A stretch of 64,000 nt of DNA from Verpa conica. Its lineage: Eukaryota; Ascomycota; Pezizomycetes; Pezizales; Morchellaceae. The notes below the pieces were generated by a model. It saw only the letters and a program-made list of their open reading frames with translations. It made no database searches and was not told the DNA's origin. A program made the translations under genes and the position numbers. The stretch's first letter is position 1, and each line of letters opens with the position of its first letter. Of this stretch, positions 11,923-25,055 are shown in pieces. Location: the NCBI GenBank assembly GCA_033030425.1, contig JAUFSD010000001.1, positions 1,178,001 through 1,242,000 of the forward strand, written 5' to 3'.

Positions 11923-14900
11923 TTCATCTTTTCATTTTTCTCTCTTTCCCTTCCTATTCATGTTTTTCTTTTTTTATTTATTATTACCTTGTTCTATCGC
12001 GAGCATTATAATAGCTGTTCCGAGGATCATTGGCTGGACCGCCTTTCAATTTCCTTTTGTTTTTTCCCCTGCTTTTCGGTATAAACGGTTTTGGGCGGGT
12101 TTTTTTTTTTTGAGGACTGGGGTTTTTGCTGGTTTTTTGGCTTTTGAAATTTTATTTAATCCTGTTATCTGAAGAAGAGTTGGTTTTTGTTTTGGTTGGC
12201 GGGTTGGGGTGTTTATTCTGGTTCCTTTAATTTCACGAAATTGGGTTTCCTTTTTGACTTTCACTTCTTTTTTAGTGTCTTCTGTTTTCTAAAAAGGGGC
12301 GTAATATCACATAGAGAGAGCAGAAAATAGATGTGCGCATCATATCCTGTATCTTAATAACTCGTACTTAGAACTGTTATAAAATTTACAGTTCCTTGAA
12401 AGTGCCTCTCTTCTCATTTCTCACCTTCCCTAAATAGCCTTTGGAAACTTGAGGCTGGGTTTAATTTTTTTTTCCGCCTCGCTTGTCATGACTTCTAAAC
12501 TCACTAAATAATATATGTACCGGCCTTTCGAAATTAGTTTTTCCGGGCCGGGGATCCCCCAACGGCTTTTGCATCTCCGAGACACTATCCATCTTACTAG
12601 TAGACGACTGCTAGGCTTATGTGTTTTTTTACTTTCTTTATTTTCTGAGCGAATTTACGATCCATAGACAGAGCCTATTTCTACTCACGTGTGCAGGTAC
12701 ATTTTTTATGTGGGGGTCTTGCAGGTATCTACCGCAAGGCAAGGGACGGCATGTTAATATCTAGTGTCGAGAGAGAAAATTAAGAGCGGGGAGGAGATTT
12801 CTTTTTTCCCCTCTTCCCTCCCCAGAGCATTGCTTATTTCTCCGAGTCTCTGACGTCTTCATACATAAGCCACAAATCCACGAGGGAAGTTAAAAAAAAA
12901 AAGAGTCGCTACACGTGCCACCAACACTGCCCCGGTGGCCATAGTGGCCCATGCTTCATACTTCCAGGCCGTCTACGGAGATTTTTGATTGCGACGTACT
13001 TCATTGCGATCTGTGACATTGGTGGACCGGTAATCGGTTACCATGGATGGGGCGGCACGGGTGGATTTCGTACGGGGCGACTTTGGGTACCCCGCGATTG
13101 AAATAAGGACTGGTATCTTTACCAGAAGCCCGGGACAGCATACTTGTGGACAGACATAAGAGCGGGTTATTCTCTTCTTACTTTTACGTTGGAGATTTCT
13201 TTTGCACTGTTGATTTCTTTTGAATGTAAGTTCATTGCTTTTTAAGACGTCAGAAGATCTTTTGTTAAACTGTACGTTAGATGCAAGTGAGCCATGCCAT
13301 GCATGTACGCACGTCACGCACAAGAAACGAAATTCGCAATGATTTTTTATAATTGTGGGGAAATTGTCGGCAACTCCGGCGGTTCCGAGACGCCGGTAAG
13401 CTGAAAACTGCTTTATGTCTTGTTTTGATATAGAAATCTGTTAGCGGTGTGTTTCCTTCCCCCACCGCCACCGCCGCGCCGCGCCGCAGTCGCTTGGTAG
13501 ATTTTCATATGTAGAGTCTGTAGAGTCTGTATGACTTTGAGGGCTTGTTCTGCAGCTGGCTGTTTGCGTTCAGGAAAACAAATTATTACCCCACAAACGT
13601 GGGAAATTCGAGGGGTTGCAGTAGAGGCTTAACTTTTGATTGATGGGATTTGGCTTTCGTTAAAGAATTCTTGGCTTCCAGTGTGCAGCAGGGTTCCGTG
13701 GCCCGTGATCCAAATATACTTTTCTTGTGGGTTGACACCGCGGGATAGCGCTCCGAGTTTCCTTCACTCAGTATGGCTCTTTTTCTTTTCATTTTGCGCT
13801 GTAAACTTCTAGGGGGCATTTTTTTTTGAGGGGCGCTTGGCTGTGTCTGAAATGTTCAAAAAAATATATATATACTTGTGGAGCAGGAGGTCTAGCCTAT
13901 AATTATATTCGTGGTGTCTGTTAAAACAATAGTTGTATTATATTAAATCCAAGAAATCTCTACCGGGATTGTCGCTACACTCAACGATACTAGTCAGGCA
14001 AAAAACAAAACATCTCTTGGTAAGCACGTACCGAATAACACATGGCCAATGGGATGGGAAAGTTTTATCTATTAGGATTGCGCCATATTCCCATACTTCC
14101 CCATAATTGGATCTCCCGAATTCTCAATTGGCCAGAAATATATAATATCTGTGTCGCGGGTAGAGTACGTAATACAGAATAGGTATTTAAAGGCATCTAC
14201 TTCTCCTTGGGATGCGTGGCCGACTTAATTAGTTTTTTGGCCTCTCAAAACCCATATTTCTTTGCCAGTTTGTTAATGCTGTTTGAGCACTGACTAAGGT
14301 GCAAAGCTGCTTTAATACCGCTGGTTTATGCTAAAGAAACCATTATTAAAATAGATATTAACGCTTCATAAAATGTCACTCGGAATAATACTATATTGTT
14401 TGATGAGCTTTTGTTTGAATGGTGTTCCCGCTTATATACCTATATCTACTATACTTAATCAGGCGGTGCATAAACAAATAAAATACACATGTGTAAATAC
14501 GCCTTAGTAGAGGCCAAAATATTTATTTAGATTTAGTCTTTACTCAAGTGGTTTTTCGTGCAAAACATACCACTGATGTCTTAAAATGTCTATGGCGGCG
14601 TTGTTGTATACCTCACCTATACCTCCTCCTGGTTTACCCTGTAACAAGGAGCCTGTATAGCCGGCAAAGTAAAGAATATGCTATGTTTGTATATAAGAAA
14701 GTATAGATCGATAGATCAAGTTATGATATACTAAAAGTTCCGTAGCTATGTATAATAGGGAATACTATATCTGAGATGAAAAATGTTATAAAAAAATAGA
14801 CAAGATAAAGACCGGTAATAAGTGGTAAATATAATAAATTAATACCATTAGTAATTTGTATAAGCCTGTACCGCATCTAAATGCTATTGTTCTGTTCATG

Positions 14901-15185
14901 AGCCGTCACTCGATCACAAAATTTAAGGAGGGTATGTTTTGGCGCTTTCACCGGTACGTACTGCACAAGTCACCAAAGTAGATCAAGACATGGCTAGTGT
15001 GAAAGATGGCAGTACCCCGTACTTTAATAACTCGAGCTTTTATTAGCCGAGCTTGGTTTCAAAAATATACATGCTAAAAGTAGGCCTATGAGTGAAGAGT
15101 AAGACTGGCGTGTAGGTATTCTAGGCTGAGAACTCTCTAAGGCGGTGCTTTACATCTCAAAAATTTGAGCAAAAAATATTATTGG

Positions 15186-15283
15186 TGATAGGAGTGGGAC
15201 TTGAACCCACGCTCGTTTCCGAACCAGGAATATATGTTAAGATAACCTTAACCTGGCGCCATAACCAACTCGGCCATCCTACC
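15186..15283 (-). tRNA. tRNA-Leu (anticodon AAG) with intron
   Basis: Read on the minus strand, the 7-bp acceptor stem GGTAGGA pairs with TCCTATC (one G-U), followed by discriminator A. The A box is TGGCCGAGTTGG and the B box GGGTTCAAGTCCC with a fully paired T stem. The anticodon stem CCAGG/CCTGG encloses TTAAGG and then an intron of about 16 nt, which gives anticodon AAG for CUU codons. A long variable arm (GGTTCGGAAACGAG) confirms a class II leucine tRNA. All stems pair, so the gene should be functional. It is isolated in an AT-rich gene desert. Confidence 0.93.
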
Positions 15284-16057
15284 ATATTTGTGACAGGAGC
15301 CACATTGATCTATCATTCAATTGTATCTGGTGTTTAAGATAGTACGCTACTTTAGGCCGTGAAGAAAGTGTTGTGCTATGAATAGAGTTTTATAGCTATT
15401 CGCTAGTGATTTCTAGCTTCCGCTCGTACCGTATTGCTTGTAATATATATATCCTCTATGAGCGGCAGATATGAGCCAATATATATGTGGCTAACTGGTA
15501 GACGGCTACTGGGACATAGGGATAGTTGTTGATAATCCTGGCTAGCATTCATTGTAAGTGCCGCTGGCTGTGACTAGTAACCATAGCACAAGATATTATA
15601 GTTCTTGAATCGAAATCTTTTGTAAGCGTCTCATATTAGCTCTATTAGTCATCTCAAAAGTTCGAGTGGTTTCCCAAAGTATTGGATGCTGGAGATTATC
15701 AAGTCATGAAAGATAGCTTGTCTCGTATCCAGAACTATACTTTATAGGATACTTATTTCTCTTCTTCGTATTCGTAAACTCGATAAAGTAACCGGATAGC
15801 CATTAAATCTGCTTTTTTATTTCTGAGTGTTAACCAAGAGACAGTAAATACATGTAGTGTTTATATCTAACTTCCGAGGAGCAGGAGCCCCCCCCCCGAA
15901 TTTCTCGGTATACGTAACCCATCTGAGGCTAAAGAAGGAGGTGCGGATGAGGGTACTTAGTAGAAATTTATGAGCTTTCTCTGGAATTTTGGATATAAGA
16001 TACTAGCCCTATAAGGTTACAGCCCAGGCACAGTATTGTACTATAAAGTAGCTATTC

Positions 16058-16363
16058 TATGGAAGCGTAAATCGGTCAAAGGTTTATTTACTACTAGTGA
16101 TAAATTAAAGTACAACAGTGCTAGATTCCAGCACTTGTATGTGCTATTTCACTGAATCTAGTATCCTGAACTTGAGTCAAAACTAATTTACTGGGATAGA
16201 TGCTTAGATATTAGTGATAGTGGTTTACCTCTCTTATGGCCTAGCCACCCCGCCATCTAGTTAGAAGCACTTGACCTAATTATAGGGTGCTGGAATCTAG
16301 CATTGTTGTACTTTAATATACCACCGGTGGTATGTAAACCTTTGACTGATTTATGCTTCCGTA
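16058..16363. mobile_element. TA-flanked MITE with ~75-bp inverted repeats
   Basis: The arms 16058-16133 and 16288-16363 are reverse complements with scattered, mainly transition, differences. Shared blocks include GGAAGC-TAAATC-GTCAAAGGTTTA, TTAAAGTACAACA and GCTAGATTCCAGCAC. Each end is bordered by TA, which suits Tc1/mariner-type TA target duplication. At about 306 bp there is no coding capacity, so this is a non-autonomous element. The superfamily is inferred only from the TA ends and size. Confidence 0.7.
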
Positions 16364-17730
16364 GCTATTCTATTATGAAATAGCAAGTACACACAAAAAA
16401 GCTATCCTAGTCCTTTTACTAGTATCTTTATAAGACGAACACTATTATGACCCAAGAAATTAAGTGGTGAGTACATTATATATCGGGTAAGGGTTGGTTA
16501 CGAGATACTTCTGAAGGAGTTTTAATTCGTGTAAAAAGAGCTACCCTCATGGAGGAGGCTGGTCTGTAACGTCTAGGTCAGTACCTCAAATACCATGGTG
16601 AGTCGTGGTGTAATGATCTCGAAGAACTCATGAGCGTAGAAGCTATTTTTATAGCATGTGTTCTGCCTTCTAATACTTACTGTAGGAGAGTAGGTAAAAC
16701 TCTCAAGTACCCTAGCACTTAGTTTCCCACTCAGAAATACAATACCCCGGGTGAATAAAGAAGTACACATCCTAAAATTCAAGCTCACTAGGAAGTGTGC
16801 TACCTAATCCCGTTTATCATAAGTAATGCCTCTTCTTTGATCTCTAGTTCCTATTAAAAACGCCCTGAAACCTCACAAGGCTAATCCACTCTATAACTTA
16901 CCCCCCACCCTTCAAAATTACAAGAGGGTGAATATAGTGCTAGAAGACTAAGATTTATCAGAATATACCTAAGCAAACCAGCCTTTCTCACGATATCATA
17001 GAAAACTATAGCTTAGATGCCGCCGGGCTATTAGGGTCTCGGGCTAAACTAGGCCCCTAGTTACCAAAAGCAGTCAACCGTAGTAGTAATATAAACAGTA
17101 GATACAGCAGGCAATCTGGGAAATAGCAATCAACCCCAAAATACCTTGGCATCTGTAGAAACCTACTATTAAGTTTACTATTCCCATATTATCATAGGTC
17201 TAGCCCTTGGTACTTAAAAATTTGGCTGATATAGCTAAGATTCTTTTTTTGCACCATAATCACAAGGTATGTTGAATCTCAAACGCCAAAAAAAAAATAA
17301 AAAAATACATACTTTGGATATAATCCTTCCTTGCTAACCCAAATAATTTTGTCCGGAAGAAAGACCTAGACCAAAAAAAACGAATAAACAAAAAAGCAAC
17401 CGACCATAGCCATATTACAACAATACTTCAAAGAACGCTTGTACAATGCCATATGGTTACGCTCATAAAGAATGATGAGGAAAGACATTGCTGTAATCAC
17501 AAAAGTGGTACAAATGTAAAGAGAAAAAAAAAAGAAAAAAAAGCAAGACGACTATCACACCAGACACCCTTTCCAAAAAATATATATATAGTAGACAGAG
17601 ACTCAGAATACAGGGAGGGGGGACCAAGCGAAAAGGAACAACCAAGGAACTAAGGCATTGGAGTACATGAAGTAGCAAACATTAAAACCCAATATATAGC
17701 TGCACAAAAATAAAACACAATTCAACCTTT

Positions 17731-20700
17731 TTACCTCCCGTTGATCTGCAAAGTCGGCATGCGCAATCCCCTTGTTTTGCGCTTTTCGATTTTTTCAGTG
17801 GCATGGGTCACAGGCACTTCCTGTTGCTGCTGTGTTTTAGGCCTAGGCTGCTCTTTCATGAGTGTCGGATCAAGCTTAGCGGGCGCTGGAAGATAGGTCT
17901 CGAGATTAGCATCGCGTATAAGAAAAATTGATACACCGAGAAAAGCATACTTCTACTACTCGCAACCCTGCTTTCCGTCGGATGCCTCGGGCCTTGCGAC
18001 CCACTACTGACAGTACGCCACGTATGTTCAGATGTATCTTGAAGATAGTTCGTCGCTATAACCTGAGTGTGAGATACCAGACTCCTGCCGGCGGGGATGG
18101 AATGCAATTTAAACGTACTGGACTTCGAAAAGAAACCAGATTTTCCACGGTTCTTCTTGGACAAAATGACTTCATCGAAAAGTTTTATGGAAGGGTCTGT
18201 AGGCTTTTTCGCCTCCCTGTCATGAATGAACTCGCTGAAAGCCTGGGTCTGCTCAAGCATCTGGATAAATAGCGAATTCTCCTGTGGCATACTCTTGAGA
18301 AAGCCCTCCATATTGAATCGGTAAATATTCCCGGCTTTCTTTCCATCGCCAGTAGCGGGCAGGAGGAACTTGCGATATGTGTAAAACAAACTTGCAAAGC
18401 ACCTAACAAATGCCGCACGGATTTGATCAGGGTGAAATGCTACAGGACATGGGAGACCAATTTGAGAAGAGCAGCGGGCATGCGCAGCAACACGGCAATC
18501 TATTACTTAACATTAGCATAAGATTCTTATACAATAAATTACATAATGGAATACCTACTTGCACAGCAGTAAATTCCCTCGTCAGACTTTTCATCACAAA
18601 TCGAGCAAACAGACTCTAGATTATGAGTCTTCCACTGCAAACAATGCCCCTCGACCCATTTGGTGGTATCAGTATTCCTTACCGGCTGCACTAACATATT
18701 CGGCATTACTGTCGATGCTGCGATAGTCGATGGAGCAAATACGGAAGGGGGATAAGCGTTGAACACTGATTGATTGTCAGCACCTAAAGAACTAGTTGAC
18801 GGTGACGGTGAATGATTTGCAAAGGGTAAGCTGGGCCGGCGTAGGGTTGGCGTACGCTCAAACCCAAATGAAGAACTCCTACGGGAGGCGGCATCGAAAT
18901 TACCAGACCTCTTCCCACGCAAAGTCGCAGTTAAAGTAAATCCGGTCTCGTTCCTAGAGAGACTTGTTCCGGACGGTGCGTAGTTCTGGGACTTGGGTGA
19001 ATGAGGAGAAGGTGGAGATTGTCCTCTAACAGTACCACTTGTTCCTGGTCTATCGTACCTAGTCTCACCTTTTGATTGCAGAAATGCATTAAAGACTAAA
19101 GGCCTCGGAGCAAAATCCGATACACCAGCATCGCCAAACGAAGTCGAATTCAGGTTGACTAGCTTCGCAAGGGTGCTTGGCAGCGGGGTGGGGGTAAAGA
19201 TACCGGCATTTTCAGACATGAAGGAGTTATGAGGGAAAGTCTCAATGGCATACTGAGGAGGACCTACTGGCACACCGTAACGATTGTGATGAGGAGCGGC
19301 AAGCTGTAACAATGAAAGCAGTTTCCTTCTCTGTTGTCTTGGAAGGAGGACTGGTGGTGTAGATGAGATGATCACATCGGAGTCGAGGTCAACACAGACA
19401 AAGTCCTCTTCAGGAAGTTCAAGCTTTTCATAGCGGCGCTCAATACCCACAATATAGGGACATGGGGCCTCAAGTGCAGATAGCAGACGGGCAGGAAGAA
19501 CAGGAATGTAAATCCCAAGCCATTGCAAAGGATACATTAAGCTGATCAGAGCGCGTGTTGCAATATGCAACATAGACGTATGCGACGATAAAATTATGAT
19601 ACGGGACTCAGCAAGCGCAAACTACCAAAAGTTTAGTGATTACTATAAAATGCTATAAGTGGGCAGAAGATCACCTCAAACATTGTTACAATATTAGGTA
19701 GCGAGAGAGCCCTAAACAAAGCATAAAGATCGGTCTATTGCTATATTAGCAGGGGTTATATCATTGAATACGTAAATGCTTACGGTGCGGCTTCCTGGTA
19801 ATTCGTTTCCAGCCTCCTTTCGGGCGTACATTCTCAGTTCACGGATTGCTAGTTCAATCTGTGTCCTTGAAGTACTAGGCGCAGGTGCTTCGGAACAAAG
19901 ATTCACAACATATCTACTTCTCGTCAGCCGAGTGCCCGATAATTGACGATTTGAATAGCCTATACCTTTCTAAAGGCTGCCACATCCCTATCTTTGGTGA
20001 AGAAAGAGGCACCCTAAGTATCGATCCATTGATCATAGGCACAACAATTGCCTTCAACCACTCCTTCCAGAAGTTCACCATAGAAGAGTCCTTGCCCAAA
20101 ATACCATAAGCTCTAGGAATCCACAGCCCAGTCTCACCATCGGTCAGTCCTTCGATTTTCGAAGCCGCGCCATGGCGTACAGGACGCAAAAGATCCGCCA
20201 TAAGCCCAATCTTTTCTTCCGTTGCAATTATTTGATCATCCAATACCTCTCTCGCTTCTGGGTTGTGCACTACGGATGGAAGCTTCGCTAGAAGTTTCGA
20301 CAACTTTGTACGCTCCGCAGCTAGCCTATATATTACGTTAGTAATGTTTATGATAATATCAAATACAAACTGATGCAAGCTGTACCTTTCCCCCAAACTA
20401 GTTGCAAGCTCTCTCTCTTCGTCTGTCATATTATCTCTTCTCCACTCTTCGCACCTCCTCTCAAGATCTTCCGCAGCCCTAGGGTTGAGTGGAATCCAAA
20501 TAATTATACAGATTCCGTGGAGACGGGCATTGTCACCACCAGTCATTGTCTATGCTAGAAGTAAGTGCATATTACACAGAAATTTTGTATAAGGTAAATA
20601 AACTTACAAATCCATGCCATGTTGATCTAGGTCTCTCATCACATGAGACAATGTTCACATCGTTGGGGAACGCGAACATCGGGACGTAGTCCGGGAATGG

Positions 20701-21592
20701 TCCGCGTCGCTTAGCTTCTTCCGTTAAGTGTTTAGGCGGGTATCTGTCTAGAAGTACGGGTTCGAACTTGCGTTTCAGGGGATGCATATTTGGAGAGGAA
20801 TTGAGAGGCTGCGGAGTTGGAATGACAGAGTTATAATTGGACATTCTCCTAGCTGTGCGAATAGATGCTGTGGCTGATATAGAATAGTCAGCAAACTAAC
20901 CCCATCCCATATTTAACACAAACTAGCAAAGTTCTGTCCTTACAGGTTCTATTAACAGACGGAGCTCTCCGCATGGACGTCAGGTCCCGTAAAGAAATTC
21001 TCCGCCTTAATGAAGGGGCTTTCTGCAGAGCAGCTAGGTCCTCACTCACGACTCTCTGCGCGCGGGGGTGCATCACAGGTTTGTGGGGTACAATAGTGCC
21101 CGCACTGAATTCCAGATCATCCAGAAAACTATCCCGCTCAGCAGCAAACTTTAGAAGCGCGTTATCGAAATCATCGTCGGTCATGCCCTTGAACGTCCTC
21201 ACTCGACCCTCGATGTTGTTGCCGTTACCAGTACTGTTGTTATTGTTTGTGATGGTAGAACTGCTCGAGTTTGATGAATTGCGAATTAGATTGTTAGGAG
21301 TGATAGCTCGCGGAGAAGTTGCCTCTCCAGCGTCACCATTTGAAGTCAATGGATCAATGGACATGGTGCTATCTGGTGAAGGCATTCCATTTGAGGAGGT
21401 ACCATTTCTCGGGGCGAGAAGGCTTTCCTGCACCTCCTCCTCGGCTTCGATGGCCTCCAACAACTGCTCTGTAAAGCTTCGCCTGGCTGGCTTTGAGTCC
21501 TGAGCCAAATGTTCCCCATACGAGATGGAATCGATCCCGGCTATCCAGAAGTAGTCGGCCAGAGGTGGGTCAAGACCGGGAGGATTATTCAT
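17731..21592 (-). CDS. DENN-domain protein with C-terminal C1 zinc finger
   Basis: Nine exons (minus strand): 21592-20944, 20873-20608, 20549-20386, 20325-19966, 19913-19784, 19734-19675, 19621-18559, 18499-17951 and 17885-17731. Phase holds at every junction and gives about 1131 aa ending at TAA 17733-17731. The N-terminus (LADYFWIAGIDSISYGE) and FPDYVPMFAFPNDVNIVSCD mark the upstream DENN module. ERYVVNLCSEAP, the TDLYALFRALSLP stretch and YPLQWLGIYIPVLPARLL belong to the central DENN domain. Near residues 869-916 the cysteines and histidines match a PKC-type C1 finger (H-x12-C-x2-C ... C-C-x2-C-x4-H-x2-C-x7-C). DENN proteins usually act as Rab GTPase exchange factors; the C1 finger may bind membrane lipid. 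Residues 85-130 are Ser/Asn-rich. Intron 3 (60 nt) has no in-frame stop. Confidence 0.92.
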
Positions 21593-24500
21593 GGTGTCTA
21601 GGTTTATTTGACTTCGAGGGTATTGTTTTATTTTCAGAGAGAGATTATTGGAATGATGCGTACGGTGGTTGCTTGAGATGACTGGAGCGTGGGGAAGGGG
21701 GGGGTGACAAACGGGGTTTAAGGAAAGAAAAAGAAGTAAAGGAAAAGGGGGAGAGAGATTAAAACAAAGAGGATTCGTTCATGACATTCGAAAAAGGCTT
21801 TCGAAGTAGGGAGAGTGAGTAGAAACGAGATGGGGACAAATAGCAACAGCAGCGGAAACCACTGCGGCGGAGGTGTAGTTTGTGGTGGTGAGCGTCGTTG
21901 CTTTGCTGGGCGTCGTTGAGGTAAAGGGGCAGCAGTTCCTGAGTAAGGCTCAAACACCGTTGTAGGGCTCACGCTACTCGGTCAGGAACAAAACACTAAA
22001 AAAGTACGGTAACTATAGATCCCTTCTAGGTATTCTTCTGCTAGGGAAAGCCACACGAAGAAAGAAAAGAAAAAGAAAAAAATAGAAGAGAAAAAAGGAA
22101 ACAAACAATGATGCCGTCTTCAAGGATGGAATCCAGCAAGATGATGCAGGACGAAGAGGATAGAGAAGAGAAAGGCCCAGACAAGAAAACTTAGAAGGCC
22201 CAAAACCCAAAACAAGAACCACAGAGAACAGAACCCTTTGCTACAGACTCTGCACAGACTGGGCACGCCGGACTGGGATAGACACACAGACAGGTCCAGC
22301 CAACTAACCACAGACGCACAGACAGAGGAACCGGCAAACACTGTGCCTTACCGACTTGGACTGCTCTCCAGTTTTTTGACACTTCCCCATTCTTCGAAAC
22401 AACGATAGGCTTGACTTGCGATTTGTATCTCGCGAGCTCCCCCGTGCAGGATAGGAGCAGCTGGGGAAGGTCTCCCGTGTCTCTCGTTGCTGTTCTGGGC
22501 GGGAATCTGCCCCCAGTTTGCCTGTTCTGGTCTCCTTGCAGCACCGCTGCGAGATGGGAAATCTACTGGTGTGAGCCCTCTGTGGAGGGGTGCCAGAAAA
22601 CGTGCAGGGGCAGCGGCGATCTCTCCTCCCAGGAGCTGGTTGAAAGAACAGGGGATAACCTGGCTACTGGTTAGGATAATACGGTACCTTCCACTACATA
22701 GCTTTGTTGTTCTCAACGGTTTATGGTCGCTCCCCGCTTCGTTACTACGCGCAATCTTTCGGCGCAAGCGAGATCCTACTTGATGTGTGCTAATGAGGAG
22801 CCGTAAAATCTACAATTACCATACAATATCATATCATACCACCTATAATCAATTACCTCGTAAGAAAAAGAGATATCAACGTGCAACATAGGCATAAGAT
22901 TCTACGGCAAGAGTCAGCTTTAACTCGATAAGTATTACTACATATGGCGGTACTCCATAGCCATATGAATTTGTACTATAGACTATATCCTGGGGGAAGC
23001 CACTGGCTTGTAATCGGTAAGTACTTCGCAATCACTCGGCCACATAAGCTCAAGACTTTAGTGGCGGTCTAGTTTAAAACAAAGTATAACCAGCGGGAGA
23101 CTCGGTAGGGGAATTTTACAATAAAAAAATGAAGCTAAGGATGTAGCTCCAACGTTTCGCCCCGGATTCTTATTACCCATGGCAATATTCACACCCCAGG
23201 ACACGTAACCATCCTCCAAGATATACTCAGAGAAGGTAACGGGTTAGTGTAATTGACCTGTGTATGAGATATGCGCAACTACATGTAGTTTGCGAGGATA
23301 CCAAAACTTTTTTTCTAGAAAGGATCGCAAGTAAATATACTTTTCTCACATAATCTATTACATATATATAAATAGTGCTGATATCCTATAAGCTTTGTTC
23401 TAAGTGGCCACCTTTCTCGGTACCACCCCAAAGGGGTTCCCAACTCATCCACTTCTCCAATTAAGTCGGTTACCAGAAACAAGCATCGTTTTAGAGTTCG
23501 ATAGGTCTCGTATGGAGAAAACCTTTCCCATACCCGCGCTTTACCTGCAGCACTTTCGGATACCCTCCACCAAAGACACCCCAACTTAGAGGGCAAAAAA
23601 CCCGTCTTACAACAGAAAAGTAACCTAAATTTCATGGGATTAATTATTAAGTCATGGATCAACGCCAATAAAAAATGGTATCTTCAGGGAGGGGCTAATA
23701 GAAAGGGAAAAGCTATAGCAGAATTTCTGATGGGTTTTAATAGTATACTAGAGGGGCAGACTTATGTTAGTTTCTACATATTTAGTCTTTACCTTTGACC
23801 CCTTTAAGACGAATTTATTTGGACTCCAAGGCATACTAAAAGGTAAACATATAGGCGTGTCCTAGGGGGAGGGGGAGATGCAGGCGTGGGTATTGTCTTG
23901 GTGGTGTCTGGTGGTCGAGGGCATCGGAAAGAGCTGTAGGTAAAGCGCGGGCATATGAAAGGTTTTCTCGTCTCGTATGCTTTGCAATAGCCGGAGGCCA
24001 GGGGGGGTTTTCCAAGCGGGAATGGATTTCACCCGCGGTATTGAAGATTGGGTTTGGATTTATCAAGGGAAAAAAGCGAGCTGAAGCTACCTAGGTAGGT
24101 ATATTATCCGTATTACGACCTGGACTGTAGTCATGTCGAAATGATGCAGCCATAATATATATACCTACATAGCTGTAGCACATCTCCAACAAAGATTGAT
24201 CTTCAAGGCATGGTAGTATGGCTCGCCGACGCCAAGAAATGAACTAAATAGATATAATCCGAGTCTTTGACGAGATATTCTCTACCAGCGAGATATGCAC
24301 GATGAGCATCCGATATCACAGCAGTTGAGCGTGTGCACACGCGCTAATCGATACCCATCCATGTTACCCCAGCCTCCGTAATACTTATTATTTAAGAATC
24401 AAAAGGCTAGATCTTTTGCATAGCTAGTGATTATAGGGGGTTTTTTTTTTTTAAAAAAAAAGGTCAATAAGATTGATCGACGCTAGCTAGCATCATGGTG

Positions 24501-25055
24501 TCCGACATCTAGGAACTCTTTGATGAGCTATTTGAACCTATAGCTGCTCAAGGTTACACGAGGTTAGATAAGCCGCAAGGCTTGAGTGTGACGTTGCAAT
24601 GTCTTTTTATGTATATACTCCTGAGTTTTAGGAATCCTATTTATCCTAGTTAGGAACCGTTATTTTTAGCAGAAGCGTTAACGCGTTCCTGAAAAGTACG
24701 GGGAAGGTATTTATGTCCCCTCCATTCACCCATATATGATTACCAGTAACTTTCGCCCCCGAAATCGTGTTTTTGCCTCGATAAAGATTGTCATCGGACA
24801 TGACTGCCGCTTCCTATTGCCTGTATATTCCACTCTAACTTACCACATCCAGTTTAGCGTTTCATCGGCGCAGATACTACTAGTGAAAAGGGCCCCTAGA
24901 CGCCTTAATTTTTCGTCGAATCTTCAAATAGAAGTTTTTGTTAATTAATCCGGAATGTTATGTGTCATTGTTTTACTATAGCATTCTATTTGTGACCTAC
25001 ACAAAACGCCACCCTACCCACATCCTATGCACCATACCAAACGTAATAATCCGAT
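21593..25055. other. Intergenic region between DENN and TRAPPC13 genes
   Basis: About 3.5 kb without a supportable gene. The first kilobase upstream of the DENN start is purine/pyrimidine-skewed, with A-rich tracts at 22050-22100, and is probably promoter and leader. Around 22998-23052 the minus strand reads GTGGCCGAGTGATTG, an A-box-like sequence, without a matching B box, perhaps a tRNA 5' fragment. A run of T followed by A forms a perfect palindrome at about 24437-24461. Nothing else stands out. Confidence 0.55.

Larger units (their letters stand above)
11923..17730. other. Gene-poor, largely AT-rich region
   Basis: About 5.8 kb lie between SOK1 and the DENN gene with no protein gene that can be supported. 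T-rich sequence to about 12.3 kb is probably the SOK1 3' UTR and terminator zone. From about 13.85 kb the sequence becomes clearly AT-rich, with many TA-rich words, as expected of ageing transposon debris. A GCC-rich patch lies near 13460-13490. The only supported features are the tRNA-Leu gene and the MITE listed separately. Confidence 0.6.

Noticed and set aside
22191..22783. Several 90-140 codon frames on both strands upstream of the DENN gene
   Set aside because: All frames are open because the region is purine/pyrimidine skewed; no family resemblance.
22998..23052. Minus-strand GTGGCCGAGTGATTG resembling a tRNA 5' half
   Set aside because: No B box or acceptor pairing was found at the right distance; at most a fragment.
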